Assembly (NCBI RefSeq): GCF_002262885.1
Contig: NZ_NKYF01000001.1
Coordinates: 434,001 to 498,000 of the forward strand
DNA length: 64,000 bases
From: Pseudonocardia sp. MH-G8
GTDB lineage: Bacteria > Actinomycetota > Actinomycetes > Mycobacteriales > Pseudonocardiaceae
Direction: 5' to 3'
Every line of letters begins with the position of its first letter. Position 1 is the stretch's first letter. A program made the position numbers and the translations under genes. The notes beneath the pieces were generated by a model. It was not told the origin of the DNA. It saw only the letters and a program-made list of their open reading frames with translations, and did no database searches. This document shows positions 44,643-53,104 of this stretch, in pieces.

Positions 44643-45893
44643 TCAGCCCACTCGCGTCTGTCCGCCCCTCGAGCGGTCCACCGAGACCCTCGGCAGGAAG
44701 CGGCCGGTCCTCGCGGCGTAGACGAGGTACTGCTCGCCGTGCAGCTCCACGAGCATCGGCTCCCGCACGGCCCGGACCTGGACCTGCGCCGACACGACCA
44801 GCAGCACGGCCGCGAGTACCGCCACCACCGTCGGCACCATGATCAGCGTCCCTGCGGTGGCGATCACGGCTCCGGTGAGGCCGGGGTTGCGGATCCGCGA
44901 GCGCAGGCCGCGGCGGGCCAGCACGGGGTCGGCGGCGCCGCCGGTCGGACGCAGCTCGAGCTGGGCGGCGAGCACCAGCGCCACACCGAGCAGCGCGAGC
45001 GCCGCCCCGATCACGACGACGCCGGGAGCGTCGAACAGCGCGATCGGGTCGATGACGTCGGCGGCGACCAGCAGCGGCGCGACGAGCCCCAGCACGGTGG
45101 CGACCCCGTAGAGCACCCGCGCCCACCAGGCCGGCGAACCGGGCACCCGCGCCGCGCGTCCCATCGCGCGACGGGCGGGCGAGGCGTGCAGCAGCCTGCG
45201 TCCGCCCACCACACCCAGCACGGCGACGACGACGCCGAGCAGCAGGGCCAGCCACCCGGCCGCGTGGTGGTCCAGGGCCTCCGTCGCAGCCGCCCAGGCG
45301 CTGCGCCCGGTCAGCTGCGCCACCGCGTCCAGCGCCAGCCACGCACCGAACACGAAGAAGAGGCAGGCCGCGCCGATCCGGACGGCGCGCTCGGGCAGGA
45401 GCCGGCCGAGCTTGCGGCCGACGATGATCGCGAGCGCGTCCGCCGCGACCATGCCCAGCGTCGACCCGACCCATACCCCGAACCAGCCGTGCTGGGTGGC
45501 GAGGGTGATCGTCGCGAGCATCGTCTTGTCGCCCAGCTCGGCGAGGAAGAACGCCACCGACGCGGTGAGGACCGCGGAGCCGGTGGCGCGCTCGGCCTTG
45601 GCGCGCTCGGCCGCCGTGAGCCGGTCGCCGCGCAGCGTCCACCCGCCGAAGCCGAGGAAGGCCACGGCCGCGACGAGCGCGATCCAACCGGTCGGCAGTG
45701 CGCTGCCCAACCCGTACCCGACCGCCACCGAGAGCAGGTGCACGGCCGTCGTGGCCAGGGTGATGCCGACCAGCACGGGGAGCGCCCGGTAGCGGGTGGC
45801 GAATGCCAGCGCCATCAGCTGGGACTTGTCGCCCAGCTCCGCGACGAACACGACCCCGAAGCTGATCGCGAGTGCGACCAGGAACCCGTCCAT
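44643..45893 (-). CDS. UPF0016/Gdt1-type cation (Mn2+/Ca2+) exporter fused to ICMT-like domain
   Basis: A 416-aa membrane protein. The first roughly 195 residues contain the two UPF0016 signature repeats, E19-L-G-D-K-S and E119-L-G-D-K-T, the cation-binding motif of Gdt1/TMEM165/MneA exporters. The rest (about 235-416) has five helices and the ICMT/PEMT-like end LRSRIRNPGLTGAVI and REPMLVELHGEQYLVYAARTGRFLPRV. UPF0016 proteins usually stop near 200 aa, so this is a fusion. A DtxR-family box lies about 100 bp upstream, supporting metal control. Confidence 0.85.
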   Translation of the reverse strand: MDGFLVALAISFGVVFVAELGDKSQLMALAFATRYRALPVLVGITLATTAVHLLSVAVGYGLGSALPTGWIALVAAVAFLGFGGWTLRGDRLTAAERAKAERATGSAVLTASVAFFLAELGDKTMLATITLATQHGWFGVWVGSTLGMVAADALAIIVGRKLGRLLPERAVRIGAACLFFVFGAWLALDAVAQLTGRSAWAAATEALDHHAAGWLALLLGVVVAVLGVVGGRRLLHASPARRAMGRAARVPGSPAWWARVLYGVATVLGLVAPLLVAADVIDPIALFDAPGVVVIGAALALLGVALVLAAQLELRPTGGAADPVLARRGLRSRIRNPGLTGAVIATAGTLIMVPTVVAVLAAVLLVVSAQVQVRAVREPMLVELHGEQYLVYAARTGRFLPRVSVDRSRGGQTRVG

Positions 45894-45994
45894 GCCTGAC
45901 CCAGCACCTTCCCGACGTCCACGAGCGGCGACGGGGCTGATCCCCGCGCCACGACGACGCTAGGCGCCGGGACCGGCGCGGCTGGACTGCAAAA

Positions 45995-46013
45995 TCCGGT
46001 TAGGCGGACCTAA
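45995..46013 (-). promoter_or_regulatory. DtxR/MntR-family metal box
   Basis: On the + strand TCCGGTTAGGCGGACCTAA matches 15 of 19 bases of the DtxR/IdeR-type palindrome, better than the two iron boxes in this window. It lies 102 bp before the UPF0016 fusion gene. Given that gene's Mn2+-export motif, an MntR-like regulator is as likely as IdeR. Confidence 0.6.
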
Positions 46014-46031
46014 GACGGGTGGTCGGGCGCG

Positions 46032-46433
46032 CTAACGCGGCTCGAGCACGGCCGCGACCGGCGCGGCCCAGCGCTCGTGCGCCGACTGCCGGGTGATGCC
46101 AGCGGCGACGCCGATCTGCTCCCAGGTGGCACCGCCACGGCGCAGCCCGACGAGCACGGGAAGCGGGTCGAGCCCGGCGCCGAGACCGATGCGCAGCTGC
46201 AGCAGCTCCCACGCGCGCTGCCGGCGCGCCGGGGCGTCCGTGCCCTCCTCGGCGTGCCACTCCATGCTGCCGGGCACGGGCGGCTCGCCGAGCAGGGCGT
46301 CGGCCTGACGACCGGCCTCGGTGACGGCCACGACCTGCACGGCGCCGGCGGCGGCCGTGACATCGACGGAGAGCGCGGTCTCGATCCAGGAATCCACGTC
46401 TGTCAGGAAACGCCTGACGCGGCGCGGACGCAA
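46032..46433 (-). CDS. hypothetical protein with C-terminal helix-turn-helix
   Basis: A 133-aa protein whose C-terminus GLRRGGATWEQIGVAAGITRQSAHERWAAPV is a clear HTH of the type seen in many short actinobacterial proteins. The N-terminal part (LTDVDSWIETALSVDVTAAAGAVQVVAVTEAGRQADALLG) is unrecognised. It is divergent from the GntR gene by 42 bp. It could bind DNA but no target is evident. Confidence 0.7.
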   Translation of the reverse strand: MRPRRVRRFLTDVDSWIETALSVDVTAAAGAVQVVAVTEAGRQADALLGEPPVPGSMEWHAEEGTDAPARRQRAWELLQLRIGLGAGLDPLPVLVGLRRGGATWEQIGVAAGITRQSAHERWAAPVAAVLEPR

Positions 46434-46456
46434 CAGTCGTTCGCGTGCGCTCGATC

Positions 46457-46470
46457 ACTGGTGTACCAAT
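46457..46470 (+). promoter_or_regulatory. GntR operator overlapping -10 of gntR
   Basis: ACTGGTGTACCAAT is a near-perfect palindrome of the GntR/HutC TGGT..ACCA type. It contains TACCAA (46464-46469), a -10-like hexamer six bases before the ATG, implying a leaderless, autoregulated gntR message. Confidence 0.65.
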
Positions 46471-46475
46471 GGGCT

Positions 46476-47195
46476 ATGACCGCGCCGCCCGCCGAGACCG
46501 ACAAGCAGCGGCGCCTGCGCCTGCGCCTCGTCGAGCTCATCGCCGCGATGTCCCCCGGCGAGCCGCTCCCCGCGGAGCGCGACCTGGCCCGCGATCTCGG
46601 CGTCGCCCGGATGACGCTGCGGCGCGCCGTGGACGCGCTGGTGGCCGAGGCCCGACTGGTGCGCCGGCAGGGCGCCGGGACGTTCGTCGCCCCGGCGAAG
46701 GTGGCGCACCGGCTGGCGGCCAACTCGTTCTCCGCCGACATGCGCGCTCGCGGCCTGCGGCCCGGGAGCCGGACGCTCACGGCGGGTCGCGCGCCCGCCG
46801 GCGTCATGCTGGCCGCCCTGCTCGAGGTGCCCCCCGGCACTCCGGTGCTGCACGTGCGACGCCTGCGCCTGGCCGACGGCGAGCCGATGGCCGTGGAGGA
46901 CCTGCACGTCCCGGCCGACCTCGTGCCCGGCCTCACCGGCGCCGACCTGGAGGACCGCTCGTACTACGAGCTGCTCGCCGAGCGCTTCGGCCACCGGATC
47001 GCCTCCGGCACGCAGACCGCGGAGGCCGCGCTGACCAGCACCGAGGACGCCGGCGCGCTCGGCGTCGAGCCGGGAACCCCCGCCTTCTGCTTCGAGCGCA
47101 CCTGCCGGGTGGACTCCGGGCGCGTGGCGGAGTTCGTGCGGTCGATCTACCGGGGCGACCGCTACCGGATCATGGTGGACATCTTCCCGTCGTGA
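46476..47195 (+). CDS. GntR/HutC family regulator (DasR/NagR-like)
   Basis: A 239-aa regulator. The winged helix is LPAERDLARDLGVARMTLRRAVDALVAEARLVRRQGAGTFVA. The UTRA effector domain has LRPGSRTLTAGRAPAGVMLAALLEVPPGTPVLHVRRLRLADGEPMAVEDLHVPADLVPGL and ends FCFERTCRVDSGRVAEFVRSIYRGDRYRIMVDI. It precedes a sugar ABC/GH3 operon on the same strand, as dasR lies next to dasABCD in Streptomyces, and probably responds to an amino-sugar phosphate. Confidence 0.92.
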   Translation: MTAPPAETDKQRRLRLRLVELIAAMSPGEPLPAERDLARDLGVARMTLRRAVDALVAEARLVRRQGAGTFVAPAKVAHRLAANSFSADMRARGLRPGSRTLTAGRAPAGVMLAALLEVPPGTPVLHVRRLRLADGEPMAVEDLHVPADLVPGLTGADLEDRSYYELLAERFGHRIASGTQTAEAALTSTEDAGALGVEPGTPAFCFERTCRVDSGRVAEFVRSIYRGDRYRIMVDIFPS

Positions 47196-47234
47196 GCCGG
47201 CTCGCGCGCTGATCCAACCGTGACCTCTCGGCGC

Positions 47235-47286
47235 TTGACGCCGGGCGGGTGACGCACACTACAGTTCGCCGCTAGACCTCTGGTCT
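47235..47286 (+). promoter_or_regulatory. promoter and GntR-type operator of the das-like operon
   Basis: TTGACG (47235-47240) and TACAGT (47260-47265) are good hexamers but 19 bp apart. The palindrome AGACCTCTGGTCT (47274-47286) follows at the expected transcription start. Its half-sites GGTCT/AGACC resemble DasR half-sites, arranged outward. GntR repression of the operon is inferred. Confidence 0.55.
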
Positions 47287-47330
47287 CGCACCGTGGTCTG
47301 CCTCTGCCCGAGGACTCGAAGGGGAGCTCC

Positions 47331-48638
47331 ATGTGGTCGATGCCCGGATCCCGAGCGGCGCGGCGCACCGCCGTCGCCGTCACCGCCGCAGCGGCGCTGG
47401 CCCTGGCGGGCTGCGGCGGCGGGGGTGGCGAGGGCGCCGGCGCCGGCGGTGACCGGGCGCTCACCGTCTGGATCATGGAAGGCACCAACCCGGACGCCGA
47501 GCCGTTCTTCGCCGAGCTGTCCACCGCGTTCCAGGAGCGCACCGGCGCCACCCTGGACGTCCAGTTCGTCCAGTGGGCCTCGGCGCACGACAAGTTCGTC
47601 ACCGCCATCGCCGGCGGCACCACCCCGGACGTCGCGGAGGTCGGCACCACCTGGGTCGGCGAGTTCGGCGACGCGGGCGCCCTGGCCGACCTCACGCCGC
47701 GCGTGCAGGAGGCCGGGCTGTCCGACGGCCTCGTCGACGGCCTGGTCGAGGCCGGCACGCTCGACGGCGCGCTCTACGGGATGCCCTGGTACGCCGGCGT
47801 GCGCTCGATCGTCTACCGCACCGACGTGTTCGCCGAGCTCGGCCTGACCCCGCCGACCACCTGGGACGAGCTCGTCGCCGTGGGGCAGCAGATCAAGCAG
47901 GCCAAACCCGACCTGCTCCCCCTCCCGATCGCGGGCGACAACGAGTTCATCGTGTACCCGTTCCTCTGGGGCGCGGGCGGCCAGATCGCCACGCAGAACG
48001 GCGACACCTGGACCAGCGGGATCGACTCGCCGGAATCCCGCGCGGGGATCCAGTACTACGCGGACCTCGCGCTCACGCACGGGTTCTCCACCCCCGCGGC
48101 CGCCACCTGGCGCGAGACCGACCTGCGCGACTCGTTCACCAAGGGACAGTCCGCGATGATCTTCTCCGGCAGCTGGACGCCCAAGGCGATCCTCGAAGCC
48201 GCCCCCGACCTGGAGGGCAAGATCGGGGCGTTCCCGATCCCCGGCCCCACCGGCGGGCTGGCCCCGTCCGTGCTGGGCGGGTCGCTGCTGTCGGTGTTCG
48301 AGGGCAGCGAGAACCAGGACCTCGCCTGGCAGCTCGTGGAGATGATGGGCACTGGCGAGTTCGCGTCGAAGTGGGCGAACGAGTCGAGCTACTTCCCGGG
48401 CACGAAGGCGCTGCTGGACGAGGCCGCGCAGTCGCCGGACCCGCTCGTGGCGCCGTTCGCGCGGCAGATGGTCGAGTCCGGGCGCAGCGTGCCGGTCACG
48501 CCGCTGTTCGGGCAGATCCAGGGCAAGAAGACGATCGCGGCGATGATGCGCTCGATCCTCACCGGTGAGGCCACCGTCGAGCAGGCCACCTCGACCGCGG
48601 CCGCGGAGATGAACCAGATCTTCGCCGACGGGGCATGA
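47331..48638 (+). CDS. sugar ABC transporter substrate-binding lipoprotein (DasA-like)
   Basis: A 435-aa family-1 extracellular solute-binding protein with lipobox LALAGCGG (Cys about residue 28). Features include LTVWIMEGTNPDAEPFFAELSTAFQERTGATLDVQFVQWASAHDKFVTAIAGGTTPDVAEVG, GALYGMPWYAGVRSIVYRTDVF and FSGSWTPKAILEAAPDLEGKIGAFPIPGPTGG. It delivers an oligosaccharide, most likely a chitobiose-like or N-acetylated sugar given the GH3 in the operon. The stop overlaps the first permease gene. Confidence 0.92.
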   Translation: MWSMPGSRAARRTAVAVTAAAALALAGCGGGGGEGAGAGGDRALTVWIMEGTNPDAEPFFAELSTAFQERTGATLDVQFVQWASAHDKFVTAIAGGTTPDVAEVGTTWVGEFGDAGALADLTPRVQEAGLSDGLVDGLVEAGTLDGALYGMPWYAGVRSIVYRTDVFAELGLTPPTTWDELVAVGQQIKQAKPDLLPLPIAGDNEFIVYPFLWGAGGQIATQNGDTWTSGIDSPESRAGIQYYADLALTHGFSTPAAATWRETDLRDSFTKGQSAMIFSGSWTPKAILEAAPDLEGKIGAFPIPGPTGGLAPSVLGGSLLSVFEGSENQDLAWQLVEMMGTGEFASKWANESSYFPGTKALLDEAAQSPDPLVAPFARQMVESGRSVPVTPLFGQIQGKKTIAAMMRSILTGEATVEQATSTAAAEMNQIFADGA

Positions 48639-49591
48639 CGGTCCAGGAACGCGTCCGCACGGCGCGTGGCGCGGTTGCGCCACGGCCGCCGCGGCGGCCT
48701 GGCGCCCGCCCCACCCGGCCCTGGCTGCTGCTGGCTCCCGCCCTGCTGGTCATGGGCGGGTTGCTGCTCTACCCGCTGGTGCGGGTGCTGGTGCTGTCAC
48801 TGCAGGACTTCGGCCTGCGCGAGCTCGTGTCCGGGCGCACCGACTGGGTGGGCCTGGACAACTACGTCGAGCTCCTCGGCAACCCGGACCTGTGGACCAC
48901 CGTCCTGCCCAACACCGTGGGGTTCGCGGTGGTGGCGGTGGCGCTCACGGTCGTGTTCGGCACGCTGGTGGCGCTGCTGCTGGCCCGGCTGTCCCCGCTC
49001 GTCCGCGGCGTCGTCACCACGGCGATCATGGTGGCCTGGGCGATGCCGGCCGTCACCGGCACCTACGTCTGGGTCTTCGCCTTCGCCCCCGGTGACGGCA
49101 TCGTGGTCCAGGCGCTGGACGCCCTCGGCCTCGTCGACGCGGCCACCGCCAACCCGTTCGTGGGCCGGCCCGCGTTCTTCGCGGTGGCCGCGCTCAACGT
49201 CGTGCACCACGGCTTCCCGTTCGTGGCGCTCACCGTGCTGGCCGGGCTGATGACGGTGCCCCAGGAGCTCACGGAGGCGGCGATCGTGGACGGCGCGAAC
49301 GCGTGGCGCCGGTTCTGGTCGGTGACGTTCCCGATGCTGCGGCCGGTGTTCGCGGTGGTCACCGTGCTGTCGACGATCTGGGACTTCAAGGTCTTCACCC
49401 AGATCTACCTCATGCCCGGCGGCGACGGGGTGAACCGCAACGTGCTCACCCTCGGCACCTGGTCGTACGTGGAGTCGTTCGCGCAGAACCGCTACGGGCT
49501 CGGCGCGGCCATTGCGGTGCTGCTCACCGCGCTGCTGCTGGTCGTCACCGTGGCCTACCTGCGCCTGCTGTTCCGGGAGGACGAGCTGTGA
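48635..49591 (+). CDS. sugar ABC transporter permease (DasB-like)
   Basis: A 318-aa MalF-type permease with an Arg/Pro-rich N-terminus, six membrane helices and the EAA loop QELTEAAIVDGANAWRRFWSVTFPMLRPVFAVV. It overlaps its neighbours on both sides. The operon has no ATPase gene, so it must use a shared MsiK-type ATPase encoded elsewhere. Confidence 0.93.
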   Translation: MTVQERVRTARGAVAPRPPRRPGARPTRPWLLLAPALLVMGGLLLYPLVRVLVLSLQDFGLRELVSGRTDWVGLDNYVELLGNPDLWTTVLPNTVGFAVVAVALTVVFGTLVALLLARLSPLVRGVVTTAIMVAWAMPAVTGTYVWVFAFAPGDGIVVQALDALGLVDAATANPFVGRPAFFAVAALNVVHHGFPFVALTVLAGLMTVPQELTEAAIVDGANAWRRFWSVTFPMLRPVFAVVTVLSTIWDFKVFTQIYLMPGGDGVNRNVLTLGTWSYVESFAQNRYGLGAAIAVLLTALLLVVTVAYLRLLFREDEL

Positions 49592-50409
49592 GGGCCGGCC
49601 TGCAAAGGATGCTCAAATACTTCGGCGTCGCGGGCGTCCTCGTCTTCACGCTGTTCCCGGTCTACCTCATGGTCGTCACCGGCCTGAACGGCGAGGCCAA
49701 CGCCGGCTCGCGCAGCCTGTGGCCGTCAGACTGGACGCTCGACAACTTCGCCTACGTGATCGGCGAGGGCGGCTTCGGGCGCTTCCTGCTGAACTCGCTG
49801 GTCGTGGCGCTGGGCACCGTGCTCGCCGGGGCGGTGCTCGCGCTGCTGGCCAGCGTGGCCGTGGCCCGGTTCCACTTCCGGTTCCGCACGTCGGTGCTGG
49901 TGATGATCCTGATCATCCAGATGGTGCCGGTGGAGGCGCTGGTCATCCCGCTGTTCATCCAGGCACGCAACTTCCAGATGCTCGACACGCTGCTCGGGCT
50001 CGTCGTGGTCTACCTGGCGTTCTCGCTGCCGTTCGCGATCTGGACGCTGCGCGGGTTCGTCGCCGCGGTTCCCGTGGAGCTGGAGGAGGCCGCCTACCTC
50101 GACGGCGCATCCTGGGGGCGGATGTTCCGCTCGGTGCTGCTCCCGCTGGTGGCCCCCGGCCTGGTGGCCACGAGCGTGTTCTCCTTCATCGTGGCGTGGA
50201 ACGAGTTCATCTTCGCGCTGACGTTCATGTCCGACGACCAGAACTACACCGTCGCCGTCGGGCTCCGGCGCTTCTTCGGCCAGCACGCCACGGACTGGGG
50301 CTCGGTGATGGCCGCGTCCACGCTGATCACGATCCCGGTGATGGTGTTCTTCGTGATCGCGCAGAAGCGGCTCACCGACGGGCTCGTCGCCGGAGCGGTC
50401 AAGGGATGA
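49588..50409 (+). CDS. sugar ABC transporter permease (DasC-like)
   Basis: A 273-aa MalG-type permease with six helices and the EAA loop VELEEAAYLDGASWGRMFRSVLLPLVAPGLVATSVFSFIVAWNEF. The GTG overlaps the first permease stop, and its stop overlaps the GH3 start. It pairs with the preceding permease to form the channel. Confidence 0.93.
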   Translation: MRAGLQRMLKYFGVAGVLVFTLFPVYLMVVTGLNGEANAGSRSLWPSDWTLDNFAYVIGEGGFGRFLLNSLVVALGTVLAGAVLALLASVAVARFHFRFRTSVLVMILIIQMVPVEALVIPLFIQARNFQMLDTLLGLVVVYLAFSLPFAIWTLRGFVAAVPVELEEAAYLDGASWGRMFRSVLLPLVAPGLVATSVFSFIVAWNEFIFALTFMSDDQNYTVAVGLRRFFGQHATDWGSVMAASTLITIPVMVFFVIAQKRLTDGLVAGAVKG

Positions 50410-51800
50410 CGGCCGACGAGGAGCTCGTCGACGCGGTCCTGCTCCCCGGCTTCACCGGCACCGCCGTGCCCGGGTGGCTCGCCCGCGCCACCGACGCGGG
50501 CCTCGCCGGGGTCTGCCTGTTCGCCGGCAACGTCGGGCCCGGCCTCCCGGCGCTCACCGCGGCGCTGCACGGGCACCGCGAGGGGTTCCTCGTGGCCTCC
50601 GACGAGGAGGGCGGGCCGGTCACCCGCCTGGACGCCACCGGCGGACCCGCCTGGCCCGCCGCCGCCGCGCTCGGACAGCTCGACGACGTCGAGACCACGA
50701 CGGCCGTGGGCGCCGGGATCGGCGCGCAGTGCCGCAGCCTCGGGATCGACCTCGCGCTCGCGCCCGTGGCCGACGTCAACGCCGAACCGCGCAACCCGGT
50801 GATCGGCGTGCGTTCCTTCGGCGCCACCGCGGACCTGGTGGCCAGGCACACCGCCGCCTTCGTGCGGGGGATGCAGGGCGCCGGCACCGCCGCGGCGGCC
50901 AAGCACTTCCCCGGGCACGGCTCCACGCGCGTCGACTCGCACCTGGGCCTGCCGGTCGTCGCCGACGGCGTCGCGATGCTGCGAGCCCGCGACCTGCCGC
51001 CGTTCGCCGCGGCGGTCGAGGCCGGGGTGCGCTGCGTGCTCACCGCGCACGTGCTGTTCCCCGCCCTCGACGACCGGCCCGCGACGATGAGCCAGCCGCT
51101 GCTGGACCTGCTGCGCCGCGAGCTCGGCTTCGACGGCGTGATCATCTCCGACGCCGTCGACATGGGCGCGATCGCCGCAGGCGTCGGCACCGGGCCCGGT
51201 GCGGTGGCGGCAGTGGCGGCCGGCGTCGACCTCGTCTGCATCGGCAACCCCGGCAACGGCTACGACGACGAGGCCGGCTACCGGCAGGTGCGCGACGCCC
51301 TGCTCACCGCGGTGGCCGACGGCACGCTCCCCCGCGACCGGCTGGCCGAGGCCGGGCACCGCGTCGCGGAGCTCGCCGGCTGGGTCCGCGCAGCGCCGGA
51401 CGTCACCGCGCCCACCGACGGGCTCGGCGAGCGCGTCGTGCGCCGTGTCGTGACGGCGGCCGGGGACGTGCGCGTCGGGCGGGGAGCGCACGTCCTCGAC
51501 CTGACCGGCCCGGCGAACGTCGCCGACGGTCACCGGGGCGAGGCGCGGCTCACCGCCGCGCTGCGACGCCACGACCCGTCGGTCACCTCGGGTACCGGCG
51601 CACCGCCCGGGCGTCCGCTGGTGATCGTGGCACGCGGCCCGTCGCCCGCGCTCGACGCCGCGCGCACCGCACGTCCGGACGCCGTGACGGTGCACGTGGG
51701 ACCGCCCGGCCCGTGGACGCCGCCGTCGCCCTCGATCACGCTCCACGGCGACGGGCGCGCGCACGCGAACGTCGCCGCGGACCTGCTCGCCGGCGAATGA
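50406..51800 (+). CDS. glycoside hydrolase family 3 beta-N-acetylhexosaminidase (NagZ/DasD-like)
   Basis: A 464-aa GH3 enzyme. The acid/base loop KHFPGHGSTRVDSHLGLP starts at residue 166, with the D177/H179 dyad specific to N-acetylglucosaminidases. Nucleophile D249 lies in VIISDAVDMGAI. No signal peptide is present, so it works in the cytoplasm on imported oligosaccharides or muropeptide fragments, releasing GlcNAc. It is the last cistron of the das-like operon. Confidence 0.93.
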   Translation: MTADEELVDAVLLPGFTGTAVPGWLARATDAGLAGVCLFAGNVGPGLPALTAALHGHREGFLVASDEEGGPVTRLDATGGPAWPAAAALGQLDDVETTTAVGAGIGAQCRSLGIDLALAPVADVNAEPRNPVIGVRSFGATADLVARHTAAFVRGMQGAGTAAAAKHFPGHGSTRVDSHLGLPVVADGVAMLRARDLPPFAAAVEAGVRCVLTAHVLFPALDDRPATMSQPLLDLLRRELGFDGVIISDAVDMGAIAAGVGTGPGAVAAVAAGVDLVCIGNPGNGYDDEAGYRQVRDALLTAVADGTLPRDRLAEAGHRVAELAGWVRAAPDVTAPTDGLGERVVRRVVTAAGDVRVGRGAHVLDLTGPANVADGHRGEARLTAALRRHDPSVTSGTGAPPGRPLVIVARGPSPALDAARTARPDAVTVHVGPPGPWTPPSPSITLHGDGRAHANVAADLLAGE

Positions 51801-51983
51801 TCACCCTGCGCAACCGCTGATCGGGTGGTCGACACCCATCTGCACACGATCCGGTGGTCGGAGCGCTCACACACGGCGATCATGACGCGCGTCGGCCTAT
51901 TCTTCCGGCACGGAAACGCGATCGGCTCTCCATTCCACACCGATTTCGCGGCGACCGTTCCCCATTCCCGGAAAGGACGTGCC

Positions 51984-52466
51984 ATGCGCATCCGGACGAT
52001 CCTCGCCGCGACCGCGCTCGCCGGGGCGGCGACACTCACACTGGCCGGATCCGCTTTCGCGGGCGACCGCGACTGCCTGGACTTCACCTCGCACGCCGAC
52101 GCGCAGGCGGCGTTCGACGCCGTGCCCGGCGACCCGGAAGGGCTGGACGCCGACGGCGACGGCAAGGCCTGCGAGGACCAGTTCGTCGACGACCTGGTCG
52201 GCGACTCCGGCGACTTCAGCGACTCCGGTGGCGGCTCCGGGGACAGCCGCGACGACGGGAGCGACGACGGCGGCGCAGACGATAGTGACACGGATGACGG
52301 TGACACGGACGACGGTGACGCTCCCGTCGGCGGCGTCGCGACCGGCGGCGGGGGCACCGCCGCGGGGCCTGGCGTGGCCGCACCGATTGCCGCAGCGAGC
52401 GCATCGGTGCTGCTCATCGGGGTTCTGGCGGCGGCGGCCCGGCGCTCGGGCCGGCCGCACGGCTGA
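51984..52466 (+). CDS. excalibur-domain secreted, membrane-anchored protein
   Basis: A 160-aa protein. The signal peptide ends GSAFAGDRD. The excalibur calcium-binding domain reads DRDCLDFTSHADAQAAFDAVPGDPEGLDADGDGKACE with DxDxDG ligands. A Gly/Asp/Ser-rich linker is followed by a C-terminal hydrophobic helix and RRSGRPHG tail. The tail resembles a sorting-signal end, but no LPXTG is visible. It is 2 bp upstream of a class F sortase gene. Confidence 0.88.
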   Translation: MRIRTILAATALAGAATLTLAGSAFAGDRDCLDFTSHADAQAAFDAVPGDPEGLDADGDGKACEDQFVDDLVGDSGDFSDSGGGSGDSRDDGSDDGGADDSDTDDGDTDDGDAPVGGVATGGGGTAAGPGVAAPIAAASASVLLIGVLAAAARRSGRPHG

Positions 52467-52468
52467 CG

Positions 52469-53104
52469 GTGAGCGCCCGCGCAGGAGGTGCTGCCACCCG
52501 TTCCACCTCCCCGGGGCCGGGTGCGGTCCGCGGCAGCGCCGGCCCCGTCACGGCGCTGCTCGTGGTGCTGCTGGTGGCCGTCGGCGTCACCGCCGCGGGA
52601 CGGCCGGCCCACCCGCTGCTCCCCCTGCCCGCGCACGCCGCGCGCGAGCTCGACGGGCAGGTGGCGCCGCCGGTCCGCATCCGCATCCCGGCGATCGGGG
52701 TCGACGCGCCGGTCGGTCCGCTCGACGTGGACGCGCACGGCGTGCTGCCGGCCCCCGCGAGCGACGGCACGACCGGCTGGTGGCGCGCGGGGCCGGAACC
52801 CGGAGAACAGGGAGCGGCGGTGCTGGCCGGCCACGTCGATTCGCAATCCGGGCCGGCCGTGTTCTTCCACCTCCGCCACCTCCACAGCAACGCTGCGATA
52901 TTCGTGGACAGATCCGACGGGAGCACGGCACAGTTCACCGTCCGGCGGATCGAGAGGCACAGGAAAGACGCATTCCCCACGCATTCCGTGTACGGTCCCA
53001 CCCCGCGCTCGGAGCTACGGATCATCACGTGCGGCGGGGCGTTCGACCGGGCCGAGCGCCGCTACCGGGACAACGTGATCGTCGTCGCCGACCGCGTCCG
53101 CTAG
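52469..53104 (+). CDS. class F sortase
   Basis: A 211-aa sortase with one N-terminal membrane helix (about 25-45). The catalytic residues are H122 (LAGHVDSQSGPAVF), C188 (ELRIITCGGAFD) and R200 (RRYRDNVIVVA). VRIRIPAIGVDAPVGPLDVDAHGVLPAP is the usual class F start of the barrel. It would attach a surface protein to the envelope. Its immediate partner is the excalibur protein upstream. Confidence 0.92.
   Translation: MSARAGGAATRSTSPGPGAVRGSAGPVTALLVVLLVAVGVTAAGRPAHPLLPLPAHAARELDGQVAPPVRIRIPAIGVDAPVGPLDVDAHGVLPAPASDGTTGWWRAGPEPGEQGAAVLAGHVDSQSGPAVFFHLRHLHSNAAIFVDRSDGSTAQFTVRRIERHRKDAFPTHSVYGPTPRSELRIITCGGAFDRAERRYRDNVIVVADRVR

Noticed and set aside
45894..46031. yybP-ykoY manganese riboswitch before the UPF0016 fusion gene.
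   Set aside because: A GGGGATCAGC segment is present but the canonical GGGGAGUAGC and second loop are not; the DtxR-type box is a stronger explanation of metal control.
48638..48720. Twin-arginine signal in the first sugar permease N-terminus.
   Set aside because: The Arg/Pro-rich start precedes the first membrane helix of a six-helix permease, and no RRxFLK motif is present.
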